64,000 bases of DNA from Protea cynaroides (lineage: Eukaryota > Streptophyta > Magnoliopsida > Proteales > Proteaceae), in the NCBI GenBank assembly GCA_028583415.1, contig CM053267.1, positions 19,041,814 to 19,105,813 on the forward strand, in the 5' to 3' direction. The notes below the pieces were generated by a model. That model ran no database searches. It was not told the DNA's origin and worked only from the letters and a program-made list of their open reading frames with translations. The position numbers and the translations under genes are program-made. Shown here one piece after another: positions 23,625 through 37,127 of this stretch; positions within the stretch are counted from its first letter, which is position 1, and each line of letters starts with the position of its first letter.

Positions 23625-24870
23625 GATCCGACCTCCCGCTTCTATCTAAATTCCCCGACTTCTCTTAAGCCACTGAGTGATGCAATTACCATTAAGAATC
23701 CAAAGTTAAAAGTGGATGTAATAGGCATTATTGTTGAACTCGGCATTCCAAGAAAGAGCAAGGGAACGGATTATGTTCAAATAATGAGAATAGTAGACCA
23801 ATGGCATTACAACGATGAAATCTTAGTATCTATTTTACTAAGAAATTTGAAGATTTACCTCAAGTCAAGCACTGTGGAAATATCATTCTTTTGTACAATA
23901 TTATGATGAGACCGTACGAAGGGACTGCAAGTGTGGTCTTCAACAAACAATATTCTTTTTTTGCTCTTTTTGAAGAAAAATCTAATATGGACTTAAATCC
24001 TTATCATGCTTCCTCAACATTCTGCCTAAACAATCAAGATGATTTATACATGCGTCGTGCAAGAGCATGGTCGTTTCACTTCGAACATGATGGATGAGGA
24101 ACTAAGTACTTGATTACATTGAAAGATATAAAGGAAGGTGAATATCGTGACTTAGTATGCAAGATTCTGCTTGTTTCTGAAGTTTCTCAGGATGAATGGA
24201 TTCTCTTTGTGTGGGATGAAACTGATGCTCCAACATTAACTTTTGACTTAGAGCAAAGAGGCGGCAAGAAGTCCACTTCCTTCTCATCAAGATCCATTCC
24301 CATTTCCAAGGGAGGCAGTTTGCACATTCACTTCTGTGGGCAACATCTTAAGAGTCAATGGGCCTTCGGATAATCCTAGACTTGGCCATATTTACAGGGT
24401 TGGAGCCAATGAGTGAGATTCCATAACATAAGTTTTCCTGCATGCTCAAGGTGTGGCGTGGTATCATGCTGCTTACTTCTAAGATCCGATCTTTGTCAAA
24501 TAATGATACATTTGTAGTTCAACGTGAAAAGGATTATAATAATCGATTATCAAATTATGGTAGTTGTCTTGCTTGAGCTATCAATATCCTTTTACAATAG
24601 GATCTGATTTACCATAGTAGACTTAACTGCAAAGATACATGTTAGTTAATCTATATGCTAAGGAAAGGGACAAATATTTTGGAGGTAAACCATCTGTAGA
24701 TATACAAACTAGTAAGAGGAAAAAATTAATTGCTATAATTGAAAATGAATATGGTTAGGATAATGAAAATGCTCCAAGAAATCCTCCTTGGATAGAATGT
24801 TGTATAAAATCTTTTTGTCAGGATTAAAATAATGTATGGGGAAGAAACATATAAGATGTTTGGCACTAAA
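23625..24870 (+). pseudogene. POT1 retropseudogene, right inverted copy, copy 2
   Basis: OB1 (VDVIGIIVELGIPRKSKGT), OB2 and C-terminal pieces in order. Unlike copies 1 and 3, it carries a small rearrangement at about 24253-24275 that replaces the codons for DSEAAS and shifts frame. The in-frame stop at the end of the LFEEKS segment seen in copy 1 is absent. Confidence 0.88.
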
Positions 24871-24889
24871 AAAAAAAAAGAAAGAAAAT

Positions 24890-25283
24890 GAAACTACTTA
24901 AAAACGTAGACACTTCCTATTATAACTAAAACTCAATAAATAAATATTAAAACCCTAACAAATCTAATTAAACTTGCCAAAATAAAAAGGATTACAAAAA
25001 TTTCTCAAATTAAACATAACCCTTAAAAAAGATTCCTATCCAACGGATCCCTGCCTACACCAATTCTCGCCGCTTAAAAAAATCGTCCTCAAATGTGTAA
25101 CTTCTTGATGTCCGGGAGGAATGTCTTTCTTTGGCAACGTGTCAAGATGGAATGTGCCACGGGTGCGGATCGATGATCGTCCAATATTCTAATATCTCTC
25201 TAAGGCTTTGCATTTGTCGACAGATATCAAACAAAATGTTGAGATCCATCATATAAGCTGCCAAGTTTCACTTTGATATCAAA
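24890..25283 (-). mobile_element. Element B partial LTR, interior and primer remnant, right arm, copy 2
   Basis: Partial LTR 24890-25062, deleted interior, then the primer complement at 25270-25281 with two extra changes relative to copies 1 and 3. Confidence 0.7.
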
Positions 25284-26279
25284 TGATGTGGACCCAGGTC
25301 GAGAAAAATCTATTGGGTTCACTGATAAGCCACTCCAAATAATATACTCGCTTAAAGATAGAAGCAATAGCAGATTTGTAAATAACCAGAATTTATAATA
25401 ATCCTTGACGAAACAAACAAGCCCTTAAGGTATGATAGGAATTGGAATTAAACAACAAGGGTAGACTTGGAAGCAAATATAAAGGATGGGAAAAAACTGA
25501 ATTACATGCAAGTCTATAGGTATTATGGAAAAATCAATTAATAGCAAACAGTGTAAATAATAAAATAAGAAGGAAAAGGAGTATCATGTTGGGGAAGAAG
25601 TTTTCTTCCTCACGATTGTATAGGAGACAAAAAAAAAAACAAGTTCGATCCACAGAGAACTCATTCAATTCAAACCCAATCAACTTGAAATTCTAGACAG
25701 AGAATAGTAACCCTTATCCCTTTGAAACCCAATAGATTAAACCTGAGGACAAGGAAGATTAGTAGAACAAGAAACTCTAAAATCAACCCCTAGTGGTAAA
25801 GCTAATGTGTAGACCTGAAGCCGGTTCATAACTCACAGAAGGGTAATCGGTCAGGGCTGATAATCCCAGGATTAAATTGCCTCAGAGAGGTAAACTAATA
25901 CCCTGAATTTCAGACTTAATGGATTATTACAAGAGAAGATCTATCAAATTTATCTAGCTACAAAACAGTTGCAGAAACAGAGTAGAGTAATAAGGTTAAG
26001 AAATAAGAAAGAGGATCAGTAGGAAAGGCGGAGAGAAGGAGGGTCCGAGAGAAGGAGAGAAATCAAAGGGGGAGGGAAGAGAAAGCCTGCCGATAGACTG
26101 GCAGGGGAGGGAATGTCTTCCACAACAGTGGGGAAGGGGAACCAGCTGTGGGAGAGAGACGGCCAAACTGAGAGAAAGAGAGAGAGAGAGAGGAAGAGCA
26201 AATTCTGCTCTGCCCGTAGGCACCCAAACAACTTTTTCAATTCTTCATTTTATTCATCATATTCAATTGATAATGAGAT
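25284..26279 (-). mobile_element. Element B truncated LTR, right arm, copy 2
   Basis: Starts TGATGTGGACCC and ends at the same truncation point as copy 1, beside copia C leader. Confidence 0.75.
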
Positions 26280-27037
26280 AGATAGCTATCAAGCAATCAC
26301 TATACTGAAAGGACACTGCCTTGTGATGTCAACAGCAGCAAATAGGATAGATATTAAAAGAGTCAGGCCAAAGAGAGGACTCCCAAATCAATAGACAAAA
26401 AACAACATAGATAATATGCAGGCAGCAGCAGCAGAATTCGATGGCTATCCATTCAAAAGCAGATTAACAGTCATTGATATAAGACCTTACCAAAGTTGAA
26501 CAGAAACTGAACGCAGGAACAGCAGCCGATTGAAACAACCTTTAAAATCCATAAATCTGAGTTTAACAGATTGAAGAACAATAAACCAGAACCAAATCAG
26601 TAACAGAGACACAATAAATCACACAGACAACCAGAATCAGAACTATAAACAAATCTGATTTTGACTTAGGGAATATAACCAGGGAAATTCAGATAATCAG
26701 ATCGGTGATATTCAGCAAATCAGTAAAATAGTCAAGCAGCCATTAATGGAGAATAACAGCAGCATTACCAAGGAAAACAGATTTCAGATCTGTGATAAGC
26801 AGCAGATCAGTAAACCGGTCAAGCAATCATTAATGGAGGACATGAACATATTCAGATCTGAAACTAACAGAAGTAGCAAACAAGAAATTCAGAACTGAAA
26901 CTGCAGAGAAGGCTTACCAGAACTTGCAGAGAATAGAAAACAACAGCAGAAGCAGCAGAGGCAGCACTGCTGATACACTAGAATGAGAACCTTAAACGAC
27001 TCTCAAAATGGCAAACTAAGTAATTGCTCTGATACCA
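26280..27037 (-). mobile_element. Copia C leader and primer site, copy 2
   Basis: Primer complement at 27026-27037; the leader is truncated by element B on its left. Confidence 0.75.
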
Positions 27038-27378
27038 TGTAAAAAAGTGAAGAAAGAGATGAAAGAGTGGAGAAGAAGAAGAATAGGATAGAGAGAAACT
27101 GTGAATGTCTCTCCTACTGCTGATCTCATTAAAAAGAACAAGAAAGATAATAAAGTTCTTCTAGTTACACTAGGAAACATAAAACCAATCTAACTCTTAA
27201 GACTAGGAAAAAAACAAACATAAGCCTAAAAAGTAGAATTAGAGAACAACTGAAATAATAAACTAATGTAACTACTGATCTGTAAACTGTACATAGAACC
27301 GACAAAGTGTAGATAACACCAATGACACGGCAGATAGGAGCACTTCTGTGTGTGGCTATCGGCGCTATATCTTCAACA
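27038..27378 (-). mobile_element. Copia C LTR, copy 2
   Basis: 341 bp, TGTTGAAG to TTTACA on minus. Confidence 0.8.
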
Positions 27379-27811
27379 GTACCCTTGTTGCACCAAAACC
27401 CAGAGGGTTTGGTCCTGGTTCTTCGCAGCCTGAGTTTGTAGGTTGGGTTGAACAGATACAACCAGTCAACTGCATCGGCATCAAGGTCCCTAAGTCTGTT
27501 CATCACTCAACTTCTTCAATACATCAGTAGATTAAAAGACCATCCCTCAAAATCAATGCTATCATGCATAATTATATCTTTTTCCCTGAAAGAGTTGCAG
27601 TTATAAAAACGGATTCTATTTAGGTTCCCAAAGTAAATGTTCTAGTTGAAAATCCATCGTAGTGTAGATGCACTCTTCCATTTAAATGCTGAGTTAACAG
27701 AAAAGATCAGTCATAATTAAAATACTAATTACCAAAACTGAACAAATGTATACCAGATTTGAAGGGCATTGTATGGAGCATTAAAACAGGATACAAAGGG
27801 GTTGAACTAAC
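27379..27811 (-). other. Flank between LTR C and kinase exon, copy 2
   Basis: Here the short minus-strand frame (MMNRLRDLDADAVDWLYLFN and onward to the LTR border) is uninterrupted from 27506 into LTR C. No family recognised; it may be exon residue of the locus into which copia C inserted. Confidence 0.35.
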
Positions 27812-28703
27812 CGGCAAATATCACGCAGCATCTTCAGTCTCCTTCGCCAGCTGAGTTTCTTTTTCAGGCCACTCATATGGATCAAATGATACAAGGACCC
27901 CCATTCCATGTATTCAGTTACCATTGACAAATGATGAGGCGTTGTGCATACCCCAAGAAATAAAATAACTGCAAAATTAGCATTAATTGTTTCATGAGCA
28001 CAGAAATAATACTTGTACGAAAAATTCAGTAAGTCTTGAATATCAACCATGGGAAACTATAAACAAAAATAGAATTTTAGGTGATTTTGTCGGAAATCAA
28101 TAAGCCAATAAATAGATAAAACAGAATCCAATCTGAAAAAAAAAAAAAACAACAACAATCCAACAATTAAGGCCTGATATGCAACCATCTATGAAATACG
28201 AGGGGATAAAGTTCAGTAACCGTGGGTATAGGAGAATACCATTTGGATGTCGAAGGTGGCTGAAAAGAGAAAAGAATGCTTCTGAGTCAGACGAAGAAAA
28301 AACTGAGATGAAATAAGTAGACCCCTCATGGATCAATAAGTCAATACCTTAGGATAGATATTTCATTGCAGAAGTCCTCCATATTTTCAGTGGTCAAATC
28401 TTGCTCAAAGAAAATCTTGATTGCAACATCCGTCCCATTCCAAATACCATGGAAAACTTCTCCAAAGAAACCTGAAGTCAAATCAATGGAGAAGAGAACT
28501 TAAGCAAGTATAGAATTAATATTCACTGGAGAATAATTTTTTGTTTCCCCTATGTTACACAAAAGTCCTGATGCCCTTACAGAAACGACTCCATGAGTAA
28601 TTTTATTCCAACAGGGCAATATGCTGCCACCTAAGGGCATCCGGTAGGAAACCATTGTGGTCCTCGCACTATAGAAGCAGCAGTAGAAAAACATAGATAT
28701 AAA

Positions 28704-28870
28704 AAGGGCATTACCCAGTGCACGAGCCTCCCGCCACTGTGGGGCCTGGGGAGGAACTTATGCGCACAGCCTTACACCCGCTTTGCGGAGAGGGTGTTTC
28801 TAGATTCGAAAATATGACCACTAAGTCAAGATGGAGCAACCTTACCATTGCGCCGAGGTCCACCCTCTTA
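28704..28870 (-). mobile_element. Au-type SINE, copy 2
   Basis: Same insertion as in copy 1, at the same intron position, so it predates the duplication. Confidence 0.75.
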
Positions 28871-29521
28871 AGAATACGCAGATATGTCCAAAAAAAATAT
28901 GTTTTATGAAAGGTGGCTATGCAAAACAATTCCACCATGTAAAAAAAAAAAAAAAAAGAAGAAAGAATTATTTTCATACAGTAATAATTATATTTTCAAT
29001 CTAATCAAGAAAAATACCTAACAAATGTAAGATAGTAATATAATATGCTACATAGCTGACCAGATTTAGTTAGGTAAGGCATTGTTGTTGTTGTTGTTGT
29101 GATATAATATGCTACATGATGAGGGTTTAATGATACTCTACATAGTTTAATCTGCTTACCACGAATATCATCCCAAGCTGATGTAACCGAGAAATCACCC
29201 GTCTGGGTCAACAGCCATCTACATTCATCCTTATCTTGCTCTCACTGATCTGGTATAATATGAAGTACTCCACAAAAAGAGTGGAAGGCGAAAGGCACTT
29301 ATACAACATTAGAGGAGATTTTCTTTACACACTACACCAACCGAACCATCTCACACCGAACTGTATAACCTAGATCTGAGCTACCTGGATCAGTCCAGTC
29401 CAATCAGCCGGTAGTGGAATCAGAGTACCATTGATCAGTCATTCCAACCATGGATTGCCCACAGCTTCTCGATGCCAATCTCGCACTTGACACGCAATAC
29501 ACACCTGATTAGAAAGATCAC
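28871..29521. other. Intronic AT-rich sequence, copy 2
   Basis: A tract near 28940-28956 and (TTG)n near 29082-29099; no gene seen. Confidence 0.5.
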
Positions 29522-29620
29522 TATAGGATCTTGTGGAACAGGATTTGACTCAGCAAACGGTTCGGTACGAACGAAGAAATTTTGGACAAAAGGATCGGAA
29601 CTCGCTGATAAGAAAGGTGA
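29522..29620 (-). pseudogene. ccmFN: Mitochondrial ccmFN fragment, copy 2
   Basis: The same 33-codon match as in copy 1 and unchanged at the protein level in the matched core. Confidence 0.65.
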
Positions 29621-31714
29621 AATGGGTTTCTCCTTGAAGAATTTCGTCTGCAACTTTTGACGCATGCTATTTGTAGAGCCAAATCCGGTTTGCGAGACTG
29701 GGTCCGGGTTCAGAACCAGAAGTGAAAAGGGCCATTCCGCCCGTTTCATTCATATCTAATGGTCAGCCCTTGAGCTTGAGTTGGCTAGTAGCTTCTGCCC
29801 CCTAAAATTCGGCATTGGAAACATCACACCAGATTCGGGGAAAGGCTCCAAAATCGTCTGCAATAGTGCCAGCACGGTCCCCAGACACTGCATGGCAAAT
29901 TTATTTCCACAAGAGACTACCCGTTTTTGTCTTGACAACAATCAGTCTGTTTCTGGAAGTTGCACTAACAGCTTGCAATCATTCGCCAAAGGTTTAGAAA
30001 AGAAAAGGGCTTAGCGCCAGAAAACAAGCTAGTCAAGATTGTTAAGTCTAGAACAGAATCAAGAGGGCCGGCCAATTACAAGCGATTGTTGCAACGTTTT
30101 TGTACTCGACGGGTATCATACATCAAAAGAGGGTTCGAGTCGAAAGAGCAGACTAAATCGATAGGAGAGGTCGTCAGGCACACGGGGGACCGGAACCTAA
30201 AAGCATCAAATAGGGCAAAAAAGAAGGCCCTTTACGTCTAAGGGGGACCCGGACCCGTACTTCCTTAAGGATAGGGGAGATACAACCGTGGTCTTTCCTA
30301 TGATGTGATATCTGACTTAAAAGCGCTCTTTTTAACCGGAAAGGCGGTCTGATCGACCTTCATCCAAGTTAAGCACACCCGAGAACACAGCGCTCGCTTA
30401 CACTTGAACACACTCCTATGCTTGTTACTGAACGGAAGGAACGGTTCCCCTACTCGCTTGCTAATGGACTATAGCCGGAATGAAGGCACGGCTCAAGAGC
30501 GCCAAGTCTTTCCTATTCTCCTAGTCGAGCATTGTCCGACGGAATCGCAGGTTTCAACTTTGATTGAGCAGGGAGTAATGCTATGAAAAGGTCTAGGTGA
30601 AGTCTAGTAACATCCCTCTCAAAAAGAAAAGTAAAAACACCATGCCTTGGGATTGGGACTTTCTTTCAGGGAAATAGCATGACATGATGAGTGTTTTGAA
30701 ACTATTTCATCTGGCTTTCTAACAGCCAATTCTACTAATAAACAGGAAGGGGATTAGATTGTTCTAACCGCAGACCTATCAATGTTGTTTCTACCACCCC
30801 CCTTACTTAACATAGGGCATCTGAGCCTTCTCCATTGATATCATTTGATGATTCCCCTACTTCCTCAACCGAAGCTACAGTTCCATTTTTCTTTCGTTAG
30901 TTAACCTCCCTTTATCTAAAAGTGCTTGTAGTAATTCTGGTTTTATACCACTTGGAATGGCTCTCTCATATTGAGAAATTCTATCTAGTGGCATTCGATC
31001 ACAGAAGCCATTGACAGCTGTGGCTACTGCTGCGGCGGTCAAAGTCAAAGACCCAACCAACCCTAGCCGCCACCTTAAGAGAGGTTTTTATCCCTCCCTT
31101 CTAGTGTGGCTAGAAAGAAAGCAAGCCACCGTGTTTTTGGCAATGAATGGAATCAAAATCAATCGGTACATCTCACTTCCCTTCCCCCACCGGAAGGGAT
31201 AGCGTATCTACAGCTGATCTACGACCACCCTTACCCAACATTTAGTTTAGATGCGGCTTGAATGCCTTTAAGCTATAGGGCTGTGTTAAGCATGCTTCAT
31301 TGAAATAAAAAAAAAAAGCCTTTTCCATGACAACAATCGCGACTATAAACATACGGTACGAATCAAAGCTATTGGACATCAATGGAATGGGAGTGCGCCT
31401 CTTCACAAGGGTGAGTGCAACGAATGTACCGGTGGTTCGCGAAGCATCTGGCTTACCGGTAATCTCCCATTCCCGTCATCGAGAGACCTGTGAATGTACT
31501 CCACTATAAAGATGACATGTGCTTCCTTGTCTACGTATGGTTAGCATCCATAGTACCACCATCTTTGCTGCAATCTGTCCAAGTTCAGAGCCTTATCAAG
31601 GGAAACAACAAAAGCAAACGTCACATCCCTTGGTGGAGCCTTTGGCTTCCACAGCTTTTTTGCCTCAAACAACCTTGTACTTTCTCCATCACTGATATCT
31701 TTGAAAACTCATAG
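29522..31714. other. NUMT, approximate limits, copy 2
   Basis: Same insertion as copy 1 with a few SNPs. Copy 2 keeps an open stretch at 31327-31509 that copy 1 has broken by small indels near 12845-12862. Confidence 0.55.
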
Positions 31715-33421
31715 TATGCGGCTAGAGTAAAGCATACTTCTTCACCCTCTCACAAATTCAACTGTCTTCATTCTCCCGATTCATATTACTGAATAAATGT
31801 GCCAGCAAAATATATCTTTCCTCTATTGAATTCAGATATTGACAGATTAACACCAAAATCCACGTAACTTCAATGTAACTACCAACTTGCATGTTGATGA
31901 AGAACAAACGAGATCTAGATTGATCCGCTCCTCGTACAAAGAAGAGTACATCAGAGCAACCACAACAATCTCTCCAGAAACCAACAATAACAACTGGAGC
32001 TAAATACCTCCAATCAAATAAAACTAGAGAAGAACTTCAGGAGATAATAACCTCCACCCAAAAAATGTAGAAACAGCTCAAACAAATTCAGAAACAAGCA
32101 TAGGGCAGCCATTCTATTTCACATTGGCTTCTCATTTAAATCTAAACCACCTAACTTGGATCCTTAACGTTTCCAACTTAACTTCTACTATATAGCCAGA
32201 ACTGCCATAGCTCCGAATGATTAGGATCCTATTGTCATTATAATTCAAAATCAAAGGCTCCATAACAGCTTATTTTGAACTGTTTGACGTGGATGGATAG
32301 GTTAAAGTCCACATGCAGCCGTGTGTCAGTTCTCAAGGACCATCACAACCATATAAACCATCATGTGTTGAAACTTTTCCTTTGTCTTGACTGTTTTTTG
32401 GATTATTTTTTTTCAACCTTTATTCAAAGATTTTTCTCTCCACGCAACAAATGCTTTTTGACTGAAACTTATCACCTGACTAAAGGATGACGTGAACAAT
32501 AGGCCCACAAAATTTTTATTCCAGCTGAGCTGCAAAGTGGGAAAGAGCAAGGCCTGTTGACAGAGCCTATGCAAATGGCTTGAGGAGAGAACTCCCTCCC
32601 AACTAAACAAAAAAATAAAATAAAATATTATCCAACACTTCTTGGTTAATGTTGAGCTATATCCTCCCATGTTTTAATTCTGTTGCCTCAGCTGGAGTAT
32701 TTCCTGAGGACTAGTATAGCCTCTCAAAGCAATGACAGGCGATACACTTGAGGAATGTAATGGCATACACCATCCTTATTCTCCCACGAAGAAATAGAAT
32801 TTAGTCTCAGACCCATGGGCAATGACTGCAAGCTTTTCCTTCCTGTCCTCGTGAGGAGACAGATTCTGAAATAAATATGTGCTCTCACCAGATTTTTTCC
32901 TCATTTCTTCTGAATTTCAAATAAATAAAATATTTTTTAATTATTTAATTACAATGTATCGCTTAAAAAAATAAAATCATCAAGAAGACCACTGATTAAT
33001 GTAGATATTTTATGCCAAAACCATACGACAGTACATTATAAACATACATTTATAAATGCTTGTTTAAGAATAGAATAAGAACATGGAATTTCATTAGGAT
33101 TCCCAAAACAGGAAACTCGGAAAACAATTGCCATCATGGCATAAAGATAAGGATTAAATTTAAGAGATTAAAGTTATACTGAAATTGTCAGGTTCTTGTT
33201 ATACTGAAATTGTCAGGTTCTTTTCTGAAGTAAAAATAAATATATATATCAAACAACTTTGCACATAATTTTGATATGAAGGTGAAGGAGAAGGGAAAAA
33301 AATTATAATGGTACATATCCAGAAACTGCAACAGCTGAAGCAGGTGTGGCACCTTCCTGTTTCAGAGTGACTATGAATAGTCTATGTTCACAGAAAATAA
33401 AATTGAAAGAATAATGCTTAC
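31715..33421. other. Kinase intron remainder, copy 2
   Basis: AT-rich; the 25 bp tandem duplication is at 33173-33222. No gene seen. Confidence 0.5.
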
Positions 33422-33731
33422 CAATTCCAACACATGTTCCAACAGTCAATTCAGAGAAATCAATGTTCCATTCCTCAAAAGGTAATAAGGGCTTGTTCAG
33501 GTACTTCGAAGATTCAAACACTTTGTTCCATGTTGAAACCATTTCTTCATTTCCTCCATAGTTTGAGGGCCCAATCCTCTCAGAACTGACCAGTAAACTG
33601 ATGGGGAGATGAAGGTAATGACGTTGCCTTCTGAGAATTTGTTTGCCTCCTGGGAAGATATGTGGGAGACCCTTCACCAGGAATTCCATCATGACAATCC
33701 AAATGAAAATTGGTTACCTGTAGTGTATCGA

Positions 33732-35328
33732 CTGATGAACCATCACAACATGGAGGGAAACCACCAAAAATAAATAAAAAAATAAAAGCACAATAATTGA
33801 TTCTATTAACGAAAGCATACATTTTTATTAGGAATAATTGAAGATATTTAGAAATGAATGCAAAATAAAAAGAAAGAAGCATACTGTGACAAATGAAATC
33901 CAAAAACCTATATAGCAAGCATAAAGAAATTATAAAAATACGATATTTTTTTTTGGGTAAATAAAGAATTATATTGAACAAACCCAAGGAACTACAAAAG
34001 AGGAATCCCAGACAAACTAGCCAAAGGACACATCAAAAGCAAGAAAATGCTCAAAACGCACAATAAATCTCTTATCCATATTAAAATCAGATAGGTAGAT
34101 CTTAAGCAATTGCCATGAACCTATTGGAGGGAGAATCAGGACTACAACTAGCAATAGGGAGGATTGATCCCCTTACATCAAAAGAAAGGGAGTTCCAGAT
34201 TTGATCTATTGTCCGAGACTTTCTAGTCCAGGAGCGAAGATTCCTTTAAAACCATATATGATAAAATATGGTATTATCTGGAAGAATGTCCATTCACAGA
34301 ACATAAGTATAGTTTCATGGGGTCAAAAGGTAAAAGAAAAAAGACAAATCCATGGGAATCAGCACGAATGCAACTTTAGGAATCAAACCTAGAGGGACCA
34401 GAGGATATCATCCCCTTAGGCTCCTATAATTGGAGGGGAAATAGTGGGGTGGGATGCTACAGTGTGGGTCTTTGGGAAACGGGTTAAAGTTTCCCAGTAG
34501 AGTGCAACATGAACCCGTTTGGATGCCCTTGGGTGGAAAAACGCAACTTTCGAAATAATCCCTGTGGGCTGCTCTCTGCTTCACCCCGACCCTCACATTA
34601 TCCCATTGATTTTGATGGTATCTTGAAGAATTATTAAGGGAAAATTTCAACATTCATGAAATTAAATAATGTTAGAAAACCTCACATGCTTCCAAAAACT
34701 GAAACCATGGTGAAGTAATCACGCTCGCAGTTGAGATCTTTGTTGACAGGCGAGACAGAATCACCAGGGCTAGAGGGAGACAGGAGCTCCAGAAGCATTA
34801 GAGCCTTTAGGGCATCCTGGGAGGCACCTAACTCTGCAGCTCCCATCTCTTACCCCATACACTGGGCTGTGCTGCAAAGTGAGTTGAAATTACCTCTTAT
34901 TTCTATTTATGAATTTTGACTGTTGAAATATGTATTCCATTATGTATATATGATCTATGTTGAATTTTGTATGTGATTGTTGATGGTTCATGGTAGTGAA
35001 GTGAATGTGTCATGCATAAGCATGTGAAAACAGTACACTGAAATATAAGTTTTGGTTTGGACCTATCAAGTGAGAATGAATCACTTATCCAAGAGGTTGA
35101 GCCAAGACTATACAAAGAAGAGGCCTTGAGTGCAAGCTCTCATAAACGTAAAAGGAATTTTAAGGCATTTATTTTGATTGTGCGGAGGGCTCCACAAGAT
35201 GATTGGGCAGCCACACGTCCGGTGACAAGGTATACATGAGTTGTCATTGGGTGATGAGTGAGGTGAGAGCATGGGTGGCAAGTCATCCTAGGTGGTATGC
35301 CACTATTGGAAGGAAATTTATGTAAAGG
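33732..35328. other. Non-coding stretch upstream of kinase exon, copy 2
   Basis: Parallel to 15172-16769; no gene supported. Confidence 0.35.
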
Positions 35329-35589
35329 TGTAAATTCTATAGAGAAAGGAAGAAGAATTGAGAAAAAAGATGGAGAGAAGAAGAAGAGGCTGCTGCAACT
35401 TTGGGAGCCTCATTCAATGTGATTAAGACTCCCCTCTTCACTTCAATATATATAATAAGGAACACAACCCTAAAATGGTATAAGTGACAAAACACAAAGA
35501 GAAAAAGAAAAGAAAAGAGAAGAAGCACTACCACTTTGGAATTAGCATTAATCCCGAAGGCCTCTCCCCCTCTCCCGATAACCATAACA
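35329..35589 (-). mobile_element. Copia D 3' LTR, copy 2
   Basis: 261 bp, TGTTATGG to TTTACA on minus, after the polypurine tract. Confidence 0.65.
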
Positions 35590-35905
35590 CTGCCCCTCAA
35601 GCTAGAGCATATATATCTATCATGCCCAGCTTGTCACAAATATAAGTAATCCCACCCCCCAACAAACATGGTAAGCACATCAGCAAGTTGTTCTCTTGCA
35701 CGAACATGGCATGGAAAAATAATTTGTTGCAAAAGCTTCTCACAAATAAAGTGACAGTCGACTTCAATGGGTTTCCTCCTATGATGGAACACAGGATAGG
35801 AAGCAATATGAATGGCAGCTTAGTTGTCACACTACAGCTACATGGAAGACTTGCACACGAGATAAGATTGCCCACAAAGGTCGTTAAGAAAAAGACACAC
35901 GAACC
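35590..35905 (-). pseudogene. Copia D RNase H C-terminal fragment, copy 2
   Basis: Same DCHFICEK, QLADVLT and YICDKLGM remnants. A one-base difference at the glycine run (about 35655) shifts the final residues relative to copy 1. Confidence 0.8.
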
Positions 35906-36260
35906 CCCATCAATCAGGTTAGTATCCACTTATCCTTTTTCTTCCTTTTTCTTCTTCTTCTTCAGTTTACTTCTTATTTTATTTTATTTTTAAACATTTT
36001 CCTTATTCTTCTTCCTCTTTTTCCCCTCCTCTGGCAGCGGCAGTGGCAGTAGCTGCTGCTGTTTACTTCTCTGGCAGCAACGACAGTGGCGATCGCTGCA
36101 GCAGCAGCAGTAGCTGCTGTTGTCTTTCATCTTGTTTTTCTTCTTCTTGATTCTGTAATTTTCTTTTTATTGTTGTTCTTCTTCTTCAGCGACTACAGCT
36201 CCTCTTCACTTTCTTTTTCTTCTTCTTATTCTTCTTCTTCCCTAGCCACGGCCTGTTTCT
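35906..36260 (+). repeat. Pyrimidine-rich simple repeats, copy 2
   Basis: As 17346-17700. Low complexity. Confidence 0.7.
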
Positions 36261-36500
36261 ACAGGCCACGAACTGTTTCATACGTATCACAGTCAATCAC
36301 AAACTTACGAAGTTTTCATACATACGTATCATCTTGTATCGACACATATCAGACAGTATCGACCCGTATAGGACCGATACAGGACGATATTGATCAATAC
36401 CATATTTAAAAAAAAAAAACTGGGATACGTATCCCATGAGTATCGTATCGACCCCCTGTGACACCGATACGGCCCGTACTGTATTGATACTTAAAACCTT
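36261..36500. repeat. Degenerate GTATCG/CGATAC repeat, copy 2
   Basis: Longer than copy 1 by ~31 bp, containing an extra GTATCGTATCG segment. Confidence 0.5.
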
Positions 36501-37127
36501 ATCAGGCGGTGGCTAGGCACCATAATGCCTTGGCGATCAAAGTGTCCATATACATAAGAGGGGGTTAGATGTCAAATATAAGACTTTGACATTATAAGAT
36601 GTAATTTTTAGGGAATTATATACTTTTTAGTCTTTTACTTATAAATAAAAGGGAGTAACTTACAAAATAAAGAGTATTTCTTTTTAACCTGTTTAAAGAA
36701 ATAAAACCCATTCAGTGGATTTTCTTTAGAGGGTCTTCTTTCTTTTCGATACTGGAAGGAGGAGGCAGCGGTGGTCATTGCAGTGGGACGGGTAGGTAGC
36801 AACACCTCCTTCCTCCTCTTTTTTCTTCTTCTTCCTCCAAAACCGGCAGCGAAAGAAATAGTGGCTGATTCTTTTCCTCTTTTTCTTCATCCTTCTTTTT
36901 ACCTCCACTTTGCCCCATTTCCTCTCTTTTACCCCCTTTCTCTCCCTGCTTTTCCAATGGCTTTTGGTACCTAGGCACGTAGACAACCTGGCAGTCAGTC
37001 TTCTAGGACCTGGAAAACCTCTTTGGTGCATTGGTGTCCCCTGAGCTAGGTGATGCCTTGACAACTATGATGACAACCAAAACCTGTTCTAAAAATAAAA
37101 CCCACTTAGAGGACTTTCTTTATGTCT
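36501..37127. other. Repeat-like intergenic stretch before LTR A, copy 2
   Basis: As 17911-18537; no gene supported. Confidence 0.4.

Larger units (their letters stand above)
20848..26279. repeat. Large inverted repeat centred on POT1, copy 2
   Basis: Arms 20848-23471 and 23625-26279, spacer 153 bp, same components as copy 1. Both (CT)n and (GA)n runs are short here. Confidence 0.9.
27812..33731 (-). pseudogene. Raf-like protein kinase gene fragment, copy 2
   Basis: Exons 33422-33731, 28348-28471, 28240-28259 (20-nt microexon) and 27812-27968. The glycine-loop exon is complete here (GFFGEVFHGIWNGTDVAIKI) with a proper CAG acceptor, whereas the upstream exon has a 2-bp deletion near 33587 that shifts its frame. 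The last exon has substitutions at conserved positions (CTTPHH for CTKPPH). Damage therefore differs from copy 1, showing independent decay after duplication. The catalytic half is absent. Confidence 0.85.

Noticed and set aside
18533..27383. The whole A-B-C block as one transposon with target duplication
   Set aside because: The flanks (TGTCT left, GTACC right) do not match, and the two outer LTRs are from different copia elements.
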